Shown piece by piece: positions 42,775 through 54,616 of a stretch of DNA of 64,000 nucleotides. The notes below the pieces were generated by a model. It was not told where the DNA came from. It was given only the letters and a program-made list of their open reading frames with translations, and did no database searches. The stretch comes from Coptis chinensis (Eukaryota; Streptophyta; Magnoliopsida; Ranunculales; Ranunculaceae): NCBI GenBank assembly GCA_015680905.1, contig CM027384.1:64673001-64737000 (forward strand), written 5' to 3'. How positions within the stretch are numbered: the first letter of the stretch is position 1; each line of letters starts with the position of its first letter. The position numbers and the translations under genes are program-made.

Positions 42775-44222
42775 TGATATAAGCTTGGAGAACACTACTT
42801 AGAGTTTTGAACTCTCTAAATTAATGTAAAAGCAATCAAGATTCCTTACTCACGATCTTCGTTTCGTAGAGTTTGAATAAGGATTCGAACTAACCTAAAG
42901 CTTAGAACAACTAAAAATTAGATGTTACAATAAAGGGAAATTAAGGAGTAAGGATATAATATAAATGTTAGATTTTTCCTTCCTATACAAACATTAATAA
43001 AAACATTAACAATGAAAACATGCACTTAATACCGAAATGGAAATTTTAAAGAGAAATTGGAGAGTTAATCCTCTTCATGTGAAACTATCATTAGTGTTGA
43101 TTTGAAATAGGTTTTGATTCTTCCTAGACTCATAGATAAGTCCCTAACGGAAAAATAGATTTGATCCCTAGCATGCATGGCTCACTAAAGAGCTCATACA
43201 TGCTAGCAAGTGAAACCAAACAATGACTTATCTCTAAGCTCATTGCTTGATTTCTAACTAAACTCTACACCAACTACCATTTTGGGGTAGGATGTAGAGT
43301 TAGTTGTTCTTCCTAAACCTACCAAACCAACAATTGGTTTACCCTCACATGAGTTAGACTAACTCCCCAAAAGGGAAGTTAGCTCATGATCCTTGGGACA
43401 AAGACTTATGAACTAATAAAAACACCAAAGAGAAAGAGAGAGAGAGAGAGAGAAGAAATATCCACAACCAAACTCACTTCTATATTTTCTAGAAGAACAA
43501 GTGTTCCTCCATTAAAACTATTACAAGCTTTTTAATAAAAACCAAAACTAACTTCTCATTTTCACTAAGGAACTAAAATAATGCCATGTGAGGAAAATAA
43601 GTCAAGGGAGTAAATGGAGTGTCCCCCACCCTTGTCTAATTTCTTCTCCATTTTAGAGAAATCTCATTTCCTCCCACGTGAATTATCAAACCACATTGAT
43701 TCATTTTTATCTACCACATTAAAACAAAGTGACACCTTGCCTTTTTCTCACTATTAACACCTAATCTAATTTATTACATGCAAGGTGTCAACTTTGCACC
43801 AATAATTTGTTATCTTTGTCTTGATATGCTCCATGATTGATGATGACTCATCCAATCTTGTGGCCCCATAGTGGGTCCATGTGCAGATCCGATGGGCGAT
43901 CCGGTATTTTGGGCAGTTTTACAACTTCCCGCCTATGGCGTAGAGTTCATCCCCCTGATTGTCGGAGCAGCTCTCTTGTCACATTCGAGTCCTGGTTCGA
44001 GAGGTAGGAGCTTTGGAAGTTTGATGCTTCTACGTGGATTTGGAAGAATTCATATATACTGCCGTTCTCGTGGCTTTATTGCAGTTTAACCAATATTTCC
44101 ATGTTTACCGCGCAAATACCCAAAAAAGTGAAAACATATTTATTTCATGATTATTAAACACATAATGAACCAAATTTATATGTCTCAATGGGTTTTCATA
44201 ATACACTTTTGGGTGCTTATCA
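42775..44222 (-). repeat. 3' LTR of element B
   Basis: Bounded by TGATATAAGC and GGGTGCTTATCA, 1,448 bp. Holds an (AG) microsatellite near 43,433-43,453. About nine substitutions distinguish it from the visible 1 kb of the other copy. Confidence 0.9.
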
Positions 44223-45709
44223 CACTACCCCCCAACAACACTTTTTGCTTGTCCTCAAGCAAAGAAGAGACACTAAAATAGATAAGTGGCCAAAAATGTG
44301 TAGTCCTAAACTAATTCTCGTTTAGCAGTGCGATTGCATTGACCATATGCAACAAGGCCTTAAACCACTAGAATTCCTATTGGACGAGCTATAGCCTCGT
44401 GAGAGTTTTCCAGAAAAGATACTCACAAACTTCATTTATACTACAACGACTTCGGATTTAAACTTGTTTCCTAAATTAATCTCGATATCCATACATCTCC
44501 TTAGCAGGGAACGAGGATTTATTTCTTTGAAACTCAAGTTAATATGTATTCAATAATTAAAACATCTACATATGATTATTCATGCAAAGAACTTTTCATT
44601 GAAATATACTAGCAGGGTTGTTTCTGGATCCTTGGAGAGCATACCTAAATGGGTTCTCACAGGTATGTGTTGAAACACATATGCACTCAAAAAATTTCCA
44701 CTCAGGTTTTGTTAACTCCATTAAGACAAGGTGGGCACACGTTTCCTTACATCTCAATGACAAATCGAGGAGCCGATGTCGATCAATCACGTCTACTACT
44801 TATTATCACACCACCCTACTCCTAATTGAGCTAGAGGTCTTTATTAGGTATTGTAGGGCTTAGGTGATAGTGTACAAGAAAATGGAAATGGATAATCAAA
44901 ATTTACGAGTATGAGAGAATAGGGTCTTCATATATTTACACTAGAGAAATCCTTATTTCCTTTCCTTCTTCTAACTGAGTTTTTCCAACCTTGTTCTTAA
45001 GCCTCTGGATACTAAGGATTTTATATATATATATATATATAAGGCTTAAGAACATGATTCTATTTTCCTTTTCTGAAGCAAGTAACTGACTTATATTTGG
45101 GACAAGTCTTTCTCTTTATTCTTTCCACATTTCATCCTATTTCTCATACTCATCACTTAGGGTAGGTTCTTTTATTTGGTTTAATAAATGGGTAAGGAAT
45201 TTTTGGTGAAAGTGAAAGGTTTGATGAACGGTTCAGATGGAGTGACTAGCGGTAAAATTTGTAACAGTAAGAATTTTTAGCTATGTCGATCCAAAGAAGG
45301 CCTAAATTCTCTTTAGGGTTCGTGGTGATCAAGTAAGTAGATCGTAATTTCCTCTAATCGAAAAAACTACTCTGTGTCATCACACACAAATCACTCATAT
45401 CAAGGCTTTTGGTTAGATTCTCATAGGATTTATAGTTTAAGTAACTAACCGTTGGTTCCAGAAACTTACTGCTATGTACAATCAATGATACTTTCGATAC
45501 ATGAATATTCATGAAAAGATGTATAAACTATTGCATACGTATTATCTAAAGTTTCTTAAAAACAAATCCTAATTCGGATACTAATGTGAGATTTCTAGAC
45601 AATTTTCATCATTGAAAAGGAAACAAGACTTTGTCACTAAGTACAATTATTAATATGAAAATAAAAACTATATATAGGCTACAAGATGCCTAATTTTTGC
45701 TACAGGTTT
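44223..45709 (-). other. 3' untranslated region of element B, first part, with polypurine tract
   Basis: Begins with the tract (minus strand GTTGTTGGGGGGTAGTG). No gene. Homologous to element A 33,740-35,300. It contains an (AT) run at 45,023-45,040. It ends at GGTTT (45,705-45,709), the target of insertion G. Confidence 0.7.
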
Positions 45710-47227
45710 TGTAACGGCCGTATTTTTAAATACGTATTTTTCTATTTTATTAATTAATTAAATTATTTATTTTCAAAATTCGTCGGATTGGACTCGGGAT
45801 ACGTGGGCCTGGTTTTTGGGCCCGAGTCGGTGTTGGGCTTGGATTTCGGACCCAAGTATATAAACACATTGTTCTGGAAAATAGGGTTCAGAGAAATAAT
45901 AAAATAATGAAAATGGAGGCGAGAGAAGCCGGGTTTGTTTGGAGCTTGGCGCCGACGAATCGGGCTAGGAGGATTCGTCGAGCTGTTCATACAGGTGAGT
46001 AGCTATTTTGCTATTTCACCGGATTCGTAGTTTACATACATCGGCGATAATCTTGTTTTAGTTTTATATTGTTCATTATCCCGTTGTATTGAATTCGTGC
46101 TATTTGTGGTTATTAAATTTTATAAAATTTCGATTTGCATTAAGAGTTTAAACCGTCGAAACTTTGGAAAACTTGGGTTTTGAACTGCTAAAGCTTCTCC
46201 GGAAGTTTGAAACTCCGGCTGACGCTTAATGGCGTCGACGGTCGCTTTTGTTTGTTTATAGATTTGGTCGGCTTGAATGGTTTGTTTGGGTGTGTGTGGG
46301 GATGTCGAGTGAGGGCGAGTGGAGCTTGAAGAACCGTTAATGGCAGCCAAAGAAATCGCCACTTTAAATTAAACTTGGTGTTTGGTTTTGGTTGGAACTT
46401 GTTGTTGGGGATTTATTGTTGGTTTGGAGGGGCTATGGACGCCAGGAGGGAGCGTCGAGGAGGCCAATGGGCGCATCGCCATTACCGGGATCTTGAGAAT
46501 TTGGTTTTGATTGTGATTTTTCGTGTTTGAACGGTGCTTGTGGTATTGTGGGTTGATAGGATGATGTTTGGTAGTAGTGGGGATGGTTAGGGCTGATTTA
46601 TTTAAGCTTGAACCAAGCTTTAATGGTGGCGAATTTTATCCGCATCTAGTTTGGTGATGTCGGATTTAAAGATTGGAGGAATGTGTGTTTGTTAAAGAGG
46701 TAGGGTTTTTGCAAGGAGTAAAACCGCGGGGTCAAGATGGTGGTGGTGTGGAGGTGGTGGTGGTGGGCCGGATTTGGGTTTTTGTTGGTGGAGGGATGAT
46801 GAAACGCGATAATTTCAATTTCGGTTTGGGCTTTGGGCCAAAACCGTAAGTTTTGTTTTGGGCGGTTTAGTTTTGGTTTGGGGCCCAAATTCTATTAGTG
46901 GCTTGGCCGAAATTCAGTGGGTAGTTGGGCGAAATTTCAGTTTAATTTTCGGACCACATTAGTTATGTTGGGCGATTCTCTTTTTTTTTATTTTTGGGCC
47001 AAATCCAATTATTTTGGACCGAACCACTTAACCGTTTGGGCGATTCGAGATAAGTTTTTGGGCCCGTTTCTAATATTGTTCGAGGCCACCCATAGGACTT
47101 AAAATAGATCCATTAGGTCGGGTCGTAGAATAAATAAGTGGACTTTTAGACTTTCGGGTTCTAAGGTTTGGGCTTGCTGGTTAGGTCCGAACGGGGCCGG
47201 GTCATTAAATGCCCACGAGCCATGCAC

Positions 47228-47515
47228 CTTTGACCTTAGCCATGAACTATGGCTATGACCATGAACCTGTCGAACACGAAAACGACAGTTTGACTTTGAC
47301 TTGGACAGTTTGACTTTGATAGTTTGACTTTGACTTGGAAAGTTTGACTTTGACCGTTTGACTTTGACCTTTGACCATGGACGGTTGACTTTCACCTTTG
47401 ACTTTGACGATGACAGTTTGACTTTGACCATGACATGTTGAGTTTGACCTTGACCATGAGGTGTTGACCTTTGACCGTTGACTTTGACTGTTGACCGTTG
47501 ACTGTGAATGTTGAC
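47228..47515 (+). repeat. TTGAC-rich simple array in insertion G
   Basis: About 25 TTGAC words in 290 bases, mostly as TTTGACTTTGACC with variants. TTGAC[C/T] is the W-box core bound by WRKY factors. The Lys/Val/Ser-rich open frames on the minus strand here are just its translation. Confidence 0.7.
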
Positions 47516-48764
47516 TTTTCCAGTTTTTCATATGTTTGTTTATATGGATATATATAGTAATAAAATATGGTCGATATTGTATAACTTGGATGGTCATTAT
47601 CTAATTAAGATTTGACGTGAGTAGTGGGTAAAGCATATATATATTGGGCTTTGATTGTGGACTGTGGACTGTTTATTTGTGCTACGTTTTATGTGTATAT
47701 TATATGGACACATATAGTAATAAAATGTTGTGGAAGCTGGTATAATTTGGTGGTCATTATCTAAGAAAGATTTGACCTTGATGTTGTGTATTTTTGGACA
47801 CGGACGATATTGAGATGTTAGGAGACATTATATTCCTAATAACGCTATAATAAAGATGTATGCGATACGTTGAAGCATTGTGACATGATATAATATCTTT
47901 GGGATAGTTGTATTAATGCAATATCTTGGAGAAATGTATATACACTCCATTATTTTATATGTGAGATGCTAATATAGTATTGGTGAATATTTGCCCACCT
48001 GTGGTGTAGTAGCAATAATATATTGGCACGTGAAAGAATGAAATATGGTTATGAGATATATTGAGATGTTTCTATATATAGTGGCTTAGTGCAATAAGGT
48101 AATTGACCCGACGTGATATAGTGGAACATGATTATGAGTCATTAATGTATGACACCGAATAAATTACATAACGAAAATCCTAGAACCCCGACTACCACAA
48201 CTCATGTGATTGGCCCTCTTCCGCGTTTGCTTAATCTTAATGGCGGTTTTCGGCGGCCCCTTCCGGGCGTTTCGATTAATCTGAATGGCCTTCGGCTGCC
48301 CCCCGGGCGTAACCGAATAGTGGGCTTGATTATTCTATTCGCAAAATAGAACGATGATCGCATAATATTTTTATATGCCGAATAGTGGCGGTCTTACATA
48401 GATTTGGCCCGCGTGTGAGGATTTACCGGTGTCGCGGCATCCCGCCGGGGTGGTTACGCATCGGAGTGGCTCATTATGTAAGGGAGGCATGTGGATGTAC
48501 ATGTTCGGGCGTTGGGTAGCGATTGTGGTAGCCGGGAAACTAGGTAAGACATAGATACGACGGATTTTAGGGACACAAAAAAAAACTTAATTAATATAAT
48601 TATGGTAATATGTTTGTTAATGATGTATATGTAGAGATGATTATATATGGTTTTGCGAAGGGTGGGTCAAACTAATTACTTGGGCGAGACGACCCACTCT
48701 GTGATTGAGCATGAAATGAGGTGCATTATATAATATGCTTGTTTGGTTATTTGTTTAGTTGAAC

Positions 48765-48943
48765 CTAAAACCTCGATGGAGGAACTACATGCCTTATTTA
48801 TTATGTGTATAGTTTGTTGTGTGGTTAGTGGGAAGTTAAAAGCCTCGGTGGAGGAACTACCGCCTTAATTATTATTCTTAAGGATGTTGTATTTGTCGTT
48901 GAAAGTTAAAAGCTTCGGTGGAGGAACTAACTGCCGTATGGTT

Positions 48944-49000
<57 letters not shown>
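48765..49000 (+). repeat. Triple repeat and (TA)n tract in insertion G
   Basis: TCGGTGGAGGAACTA and close variants occur at about 48,773, 48,845 and 48,914, a period near 70 bp. A (TA)n tract follows at 48,947-48,996. Confidence 0.75.
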
Positions 49001-49417
49001 ATTTTAGGGCTACTCACACCAGATTGTTTATAATGTTGACCGATTTGCATGTTTGCTTATCGGGTGTGTTCATTAAATGAACATAGTTGATAAGTCTTGA
49101 CAGTTTAGTGATGAAGAAGATTGGTTCTTTGCTTGTGGTTTATGTTAGCATTGCATCTCGGGATAAGTTTTGTTTTCCCTGGAGGTGATATAGATTTTCA
49201 GTTGAGATAAGGTTATTTGCATTTTCATTTGTAAATTGTTTTTGGTAATGAAGATGAATGTTGTTTAAGTTAAAATTTTTATTGGTTTTAATTATCCGCA
49301 TATTTTAAAACCTGTTTATGGGTTTTGGGAGGAGAGTCGTCACACCTCGGAAATCGAAGAGTCGGGGACAAATAATGTTTTTCCGAATTCTGTCGAAATT
49401 CGGGGCGTGACAGGTTT

Positions 49418-49699
49418 AAAGCACCCCCAAACAGAATGATGCTTAGTCCTCGAAGGATCAATAATTAAAGAGAGAAAGTACCTGAGAACCGTAAGCAAAA
49501 TTAAGGCTAGATTCTTTGAACAGAGGTTGGAGATCATAATATATTATTATCTTCGAAGAACAAGAAAATGTTCAATAGCACACTAAACATAGCACACGAT
49601 ATAATGAACCATAGCGTACGAAACATGAAAAACAATAGCACACCAAATAGAAGGTTTAGCTAGATATATGTACAATGGCAAACTTAAGTTTACCATCCA
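49418..49699 (-). other. 3' untranslated region of element B, second part
   Basis: Continues element B after the insertion. It has a polypurine-like GCACCCCCAAACAGAATGAT (about 49,421) and matches element A near 35,300 (CCTCGAAG / CCTCAAAG). No gene. Confidence 0.55.
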
Positions 49700-50694
49700 G
49701 CAGGACGTGAAGGTCTGGCGTCCTCTTTAAGGAAATGCATTTCCTTAGCATCACGCCAATAGATAATAGTCCGCCGATTTCGCCCATTCTTTGTCTCCGG
49801 ATTCCCTCAAATTGGTCTTCATCTTTTTAGTCCTTTGGGTAACATCGAACATGCCTCGGTATCGGCGGGGCGCTTCCATTGATGAAAACCTTAATGAGCG
49901 AATGATTACGTTTCTTTGGGCACATGGAATCCACCTTGACCTATCATGAAAAGTAGCCGCAAAACGTGGGGAAATGTGTCTTCATGATTCGGCAAGTGGT
50001 GACCGGTAAAAGTATATACTTATCCTGAAAAGTCGCGAGCTCGTTTCGTGCTAGAGACAACACAACCTAAAATGTTAAATAAAGCATGACCACGAAAGCT
50101 AGTGCACTGAATCAATACGCAAGCGACCTCATTGGCGATAGAAATGCCAATCTCCCATAATGTTCGAGAGTACAAATAACATTGCAGTCCCCATGTTCAT
50201 GGTCATGCTTGCTAATGGAATGGTGATGTTGCCCATGGTACATGGCCATCTCCTTCTCGTTTGATCTCAAGACCATCACCATAAGAGTCGCGAAATGCTT
50301 GCCACCGAAAAAGAACGGTAAGAATTATGATAGATGTAATGCCAAGATCAAAGCGGGTTAAGTGATATGGAAGGTCCAAAGTTAGGGCAAGTTGTTGTTC
50401 AGAAAAGATATGGGGTGTGTCACCAACTCGGATTGTGAACCCTTCTAAGTAGAAACCATGTGCATGGTTGAATGCTGGTGTGTCTTCCATATTAGCATAA
50501 AAGTATGCAGCCAAACTTGGAGAATACGTTTGGTCAGGTTGAAGAATTAGGGAAGACCACCCAATGTTTGTGATGTAATCATGGAAGAGGTGGTCATAGG
50601 CATTGGAATCCATCATAGACTGAAAGGATTGCTCAGGAATGAGTTTGGGAGGGACCATGGATGATGAAGATGCTGTGTTTGATGAAGATGCCAT
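49700..50694 (-). pseudogene. Element B beta ORF, plant-transposon-protein-like
   Basis: The first frame (50,694-50,212, 160 codons) reads MASSSNTASSSSMVPPKLIP, EQSFQSMMDSNAYDHLF, IGWSSLILQPDQTYSPSLAA, RVGDTPHIFSEQQLALTLDL. It aligns with A's beta ORF (EQSFEHLLESESYGHWF, VDDTPLEFNKYVVALVLGIP). The later part (RTLWEIGISIANEVACVLIQ) continues in broken frames to about 49,700. Last gene before the 3' untranslated region, as in A. Function unknown. Confidence 0.6.
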
Positions 50695-50904
50695 GATGGA
50701 TGAAGTAATGAACTAGATAACGGCAACCGGATGGAAAAATGAGTATGTAAGAAAATAGACCCTCCTGTAGCACATGTTAAAATTATATTAGTCACAATGG
50801 AAATGATGACAATTCTACTAAGCATTTCATACAAAATAAAACAAAAGGATAAGATAAAATACATAGTACGACGGAAAAACGTAATAACATATATGATTAT
50901 ATAC

Positions 50905-52008
50905 TTATTGACTTAGTAATATCATGGATTCTCGATATTGATCTAGGAGATGCATATTTTGCACCGGTGATTTTAGGTCATCTATTTGTTGGCCGAAGCT
51001 GCATCTGAATGTCCCCTTTAGCTGGCGGGCAGAGAGTACAGTTTGATTTTCCATTAGGAGAGCATGATTTTTCAAGAATTGAGAATGATTTTCCAAGATC
51101 TCTTCTTGTTCAACATCATGCGTTGCTTGACGATCTTGGAAATCCTGAAGGGTTGTGATGATGATATTCTGACGAGCGTGTAGTTCCCTCAAACCCTGAT
51201 GAAGAAGTTTAATGCCTTCCATGGGATTAATAATATTCAGCATGGCATTTTCGTCAAATAAATGGTCAGAATTGGAGCTTGAGGTGTTCTGCTCATCTAT
51301 CAGAGCATCAGGGGTCCAAAAACCAACGGAGTAGTCTGTTTGAAGTACCTTTATATATGCTCTTTGAAGGGGTGTCTCTGGAGATATTATTGTATAACCC
51401 CAAAACATCATAATCTGCGTAACCAAAGTGGGTAGAACTGCTGACCGTCTTGTTTTCTTGGTGATTACGTTCCAGAGGTGTTGGATCAGACAAAAGTCAT
51501 CTCTTTGAGTTTGCAAAATCGAAAGTAGGTGAAGTTGAGGCTTTGTGACTTCAGATTGGTGTGATGTACCTACCACATTATGTCCCAACCAGTGGAGCAC
51601 AACACGTTGATTCTGTTTCAAAGAGCGTTGAAGAACCATGTGATGTGTATGTTCGACGTCGCCATGAGATCTGGTAGCTTCATGATAAAAAGTTTTTCGG
51701 AATCGAATGATGACTCTTGAACAAAGGGACTCCCCTGGGTTTTAGTGGGATTTGAAGTATGTCGGAGATCATTTCCTTATTCAATTCAATCGTTGTCCAT
51801 AGGCATTGAAGTAGAATTTTCCATCTTCATAACCGCTAAATTGGTAGAACATCAAAACCAATTCTCGGGAATAACTAGCTGTTGAATGATATAGAAGAGA
51901 CGTCCATCCTCGACGTATGATTTCAGTGTCAAAATAAGGGGAAAACCGGCCTTCTTTGAAAGTTTTTAGGTAGTCTTTCTCTGCCGTTATTTTTCTTGGT
52001 TGAGCCAT
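50905..52008 (-). pseudogene. Element B alpha ORF 2, plant-transposon-protein-like
   Basis: Starts MAQPRKITAEKDYLKTFKEG at 52,008 with RRGWTSLLYH and ELVLMFYQFSG. After a frame break near 51,780 it continues in the frame 51,639-50,905: VVLHWLGHNVVGTSHQSEV, LHLLSILQTQRDDFCLIQHL, then an acidic linker and a long Gln-rich coiled-coil C-terminus. The GTSHxSxV and LLxIL segments are the clearest matches to the 'putative plant transposon protein' family. A tandem paralogue of alpha ORF 1. Confidence 0.65.
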
Positions 52009-53053
52009 TGCTGAGGGAAGGATAGTGAAAATTGTATGAATAAGAATGGCTTAAAAAAAAAGATATTTATAGGCAATCTATGAGGCTATACCAATATGGA
52101 GTCCAAGTGTATTTAATGACCCATGTGATTATGAACAGCATCATAGGGGATCCACAGTAAGTCTTTGTCATGTCAGATATCCAAATACAATTAATGAGAT
52201 GGTTTAATGTTTAGAAAATACGGAGGAAAGTTTCACAGGGTAGTTAAACTTACACGTAATTTCAGAAATGATGATCATAACTCAGTAATAGAATATGGAT
52301 AGAATAATCGAGCTGCATGTGTGACAAGTGTTATGTGTACCTTGCAGCGTGCGCGATTTTCTCTGAACACGATGTGTATCCATTAATTATTTCGGTGAGT
52401 TTTGGATGGCCTTTCTTTGTTACTTATTATTATTATTATTATTTTTTTTTTATTTTTTTTTTTTTTTTTTTTATTAGAGAGGAAAAGACGACTAATATAC
52501 ACAACTAATTAATACGGAACTTCTCCATTTAATACGTAACCCGTACAAATGTGTGAGAATTATTTAACACACCATACTAATATACAAAATGAAAATCAGA
52601 AAAAGAGACGGTTACATAGATCTAGATGTTCTGGATAAACACTGTTATCACGACTAATGTGATAGCCCATTCGCGTTGCTCCTTTTCCCATCGCTCTAGT
52701 TTATTCATTATTGGCAAGAAATTGAAAATTTGTGAAGAAGAATTTGTGAAGATTGAGAGAAGGGAATGAGTGAAAGAGGAAAGGAGAGTTGTATTTATAA
52801 CTTGGTTTCTGACCGTTGGGCATGTGACCGTTTGGATCGGTCCGTTGGGTTCGACCGTTGGGCTTTGAGAGTAGGCCCAATGAATCAAGGAGCAAACTCA
52901 TATTTTTGAAAGTACTATATTCGCATAACATAAATAATTTCTCATTTAAACCGTCTGGAGATACAAAATTATGAGAAATCAACCGATATATAATAATTTA
53001 GCACTAAAAAATAAAAATGCAATGCATTAGGGAAATAAATGACATAGTCATTT
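52009..53053 (-). other. Spacer between alpha ORFs 1 and 2 of element B
   Basis: No supported gene. It has a long T/ATT run (52,423-52,473) and a stretch with repeated ACCGTTGGG words (52,810-52,865). May include a small insertion. Confidence 0.45.
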
Positions 53054-54146
53054 CTAAACCAAAGAAAATAAACAGCTACTGGGAATCCTCCGGGTTAGCA
53101 GAAGATGAACCCGGGTTTCTACGTCTTCGGCCACGACGAACTTCAGCCGAAATGATTTGGGGTGAATGTGGCCTATAGACTGTAGCAACTGATCTTGGAA
53201 TTGCTGCTGATTAGCCATCATCATTCTCTGGAATTGGCCTTGGCGATTTCTCATTTCTTGCTGGAATTCATTCTGGGAAGTAATCATCTCTTCCTGGCGA
53301 AGAAACATCCTGCGCATACTAGAATTCATGTTCCTCAAGGCATCCATAGGAGTATTGATTCGGCGCATGGTATCTTCATTAAAAACGATCGGTGGTGAAG
53401 GCGGAGGAGGAGGAGATGCGTTATCATGCTCAATGTCATCTCTAGCTACTGGGTCCCAATGGTCTAAAAACCACAAGTCTCAAAAATTCTAAAATTCTCG
53501 AAAGACCTTGTTTCAATGAATGGAGTAGCGTGATCGGAACCCTAAGTTAAGCATAAAAGGTGAGTAACAAGCCGCGACAAGAGGAGCTGACCTGTTTGAC
53601 GCGGTCGTAAGAATATGGCCCAGGAAATGGACCATACAGAAAGTGTGCTTCCTCTCCTGTAGGATCCACAGCAGGTGCAAGAAAGTCTTGTTCACGTCAG
53701 ACGTCTTTGAAGTTCCAATGACGTTGTGCGCCAACCATTGAGTGACGGCTAATTGGTTCGTCTGGCGATTCTTTGGTACCGCAGTTCGAGCGGTGTTATA
53801 CTCCCCTCGAAAGCGTGTCAAACATCAAATCCCTCGTGGTCGGATACTCTGACAATAACAGGGTCGGGCTATCAGAGTTAATCGGAATCTGCGCGGTATT
53901 CGAAATCAACTCCAGCGTGAGTTCACGTTCCATCCCATCCGCCGTAATCCAAAATTCGTCACCCCGGAAACCTCCATTATTATAAAATTTCAACACCAAT
54001 TCTTCGGAATATTGAGCTGGGATTCGATGCAATAGATATTCCCACTCTCTACTTTCAATTTCCTCATCAAAAAATGGGTGAAACATCCCGGAATTATAGA
54101 GATTTGTGAAATTTCTCTCGACTGTAATTCGTCTTCGTGCTGCCAT
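53054..54146 (-). pseudogene. Element B alpha ORF 1, plant-transposon-protein-like
   Basis: Starts MAARRRITVERNFTNLYNSG at 54,146 (the frame stays open upstream to 54,428, but only this Met is conserved in A and alpha ORF 2). It has EWEYLLHRIPAQYSEELVLK and ELTLELISNTAQIPINSD; after a frame break near 53,800, NQLAVTQWLAHNVIGTSKTS and HLLWILQERKHTFCMVHFL. The C-terminal frame 53,476-53,054 is Gln/Met-rich and probably coiled (QQQFQDQLLQ). Element A's alpha ORF is its closest relative in the window (NQLAVAQWIGRNVIG). Confidence 0.65.
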
Positions 54147-54583
54147 AGCGCGGTATAATTTAAATTTTGATGGTGCAAATAGCAAGAGGAGGTGGAGGAG
54201 GTGGTCTTTGGAGGAAGGGTTGAGGTTGGTGGAGTTTGGCCAGCGTCTTGTATTGGTCGAATTCATTCTTTGGTATATGCAGCGCCCGAGTGGATGGTGA
54301 GGGGGACCAAGATCCGTTTTTTTTGGAAGAAGAAGAAGTGGGGGGTGGACGCGTGGGTGCCCCGCGCGTGGGCTTTGTACCCGGATCTTGGGTTTTTGGG
54401 TCGAGTCAAAATTTTGGCCCAAGTACAAATGAATTACAGAAATTCCTCTTATGTCGAAAAGTTCGAAATTTCAAAGCGTGGAAATTGATTCGTTTCAACT
54501 CCGAATTTAATGGATGAGATATCGAAACGATCAGTATTAAAAATGCCATCCACTAGAATATGAAAAATCACATTCAAACATCA

Positions 54584-54616
<33 letters not shown>

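Larger units (their letters stand above)
45710..49412. mobile_element. Insertion G: solo-LTR-like element with 5-bp target duplication
   Basis: Starts TGTAACGGCC and ends CGGGGCGTGACA; the ends are imperfect inverted repeats (TGTAACG and CGTGACA). GGTTT flanks both sides (45,705-45,709 and 49,413-49,417). A TATA box (TATATAAACAC about 45,856) lies 150 bases in. There is no coding frame or internal second LTR copy. Long LTRs with these ends occur in chromovirus (Tekay/Del-type) elements, so a solo LTR left by recombination is the best reading; a non-coding (LARD-like) element is the alternative. It contains a TTGAC-rich array and a 49-bp (TA) tract. Confidence 0.7.

Noticed and set aside
44596-44863. 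Overlapping ORFs on both strands in element B 3' region
   Set aside because: The homologous region of A has no matching frames, so these are chance ORFs.
47099-47597. Lys/Ser/Val-rich ORFs on the minus strand
   Set aside because: Low-complexity translation of the TTGAC array.
48865-49050. 61-codon ORF on the minus strand
   Set aside because: It is mainly the (TA)n tract read as IYIYIY.
35625-54146. Envelope-like genes after pol
   Set aside because: No signal peptide, membrane anchor or cleavage site was visible, and the sequence resembles the plant-transposon-protein family.
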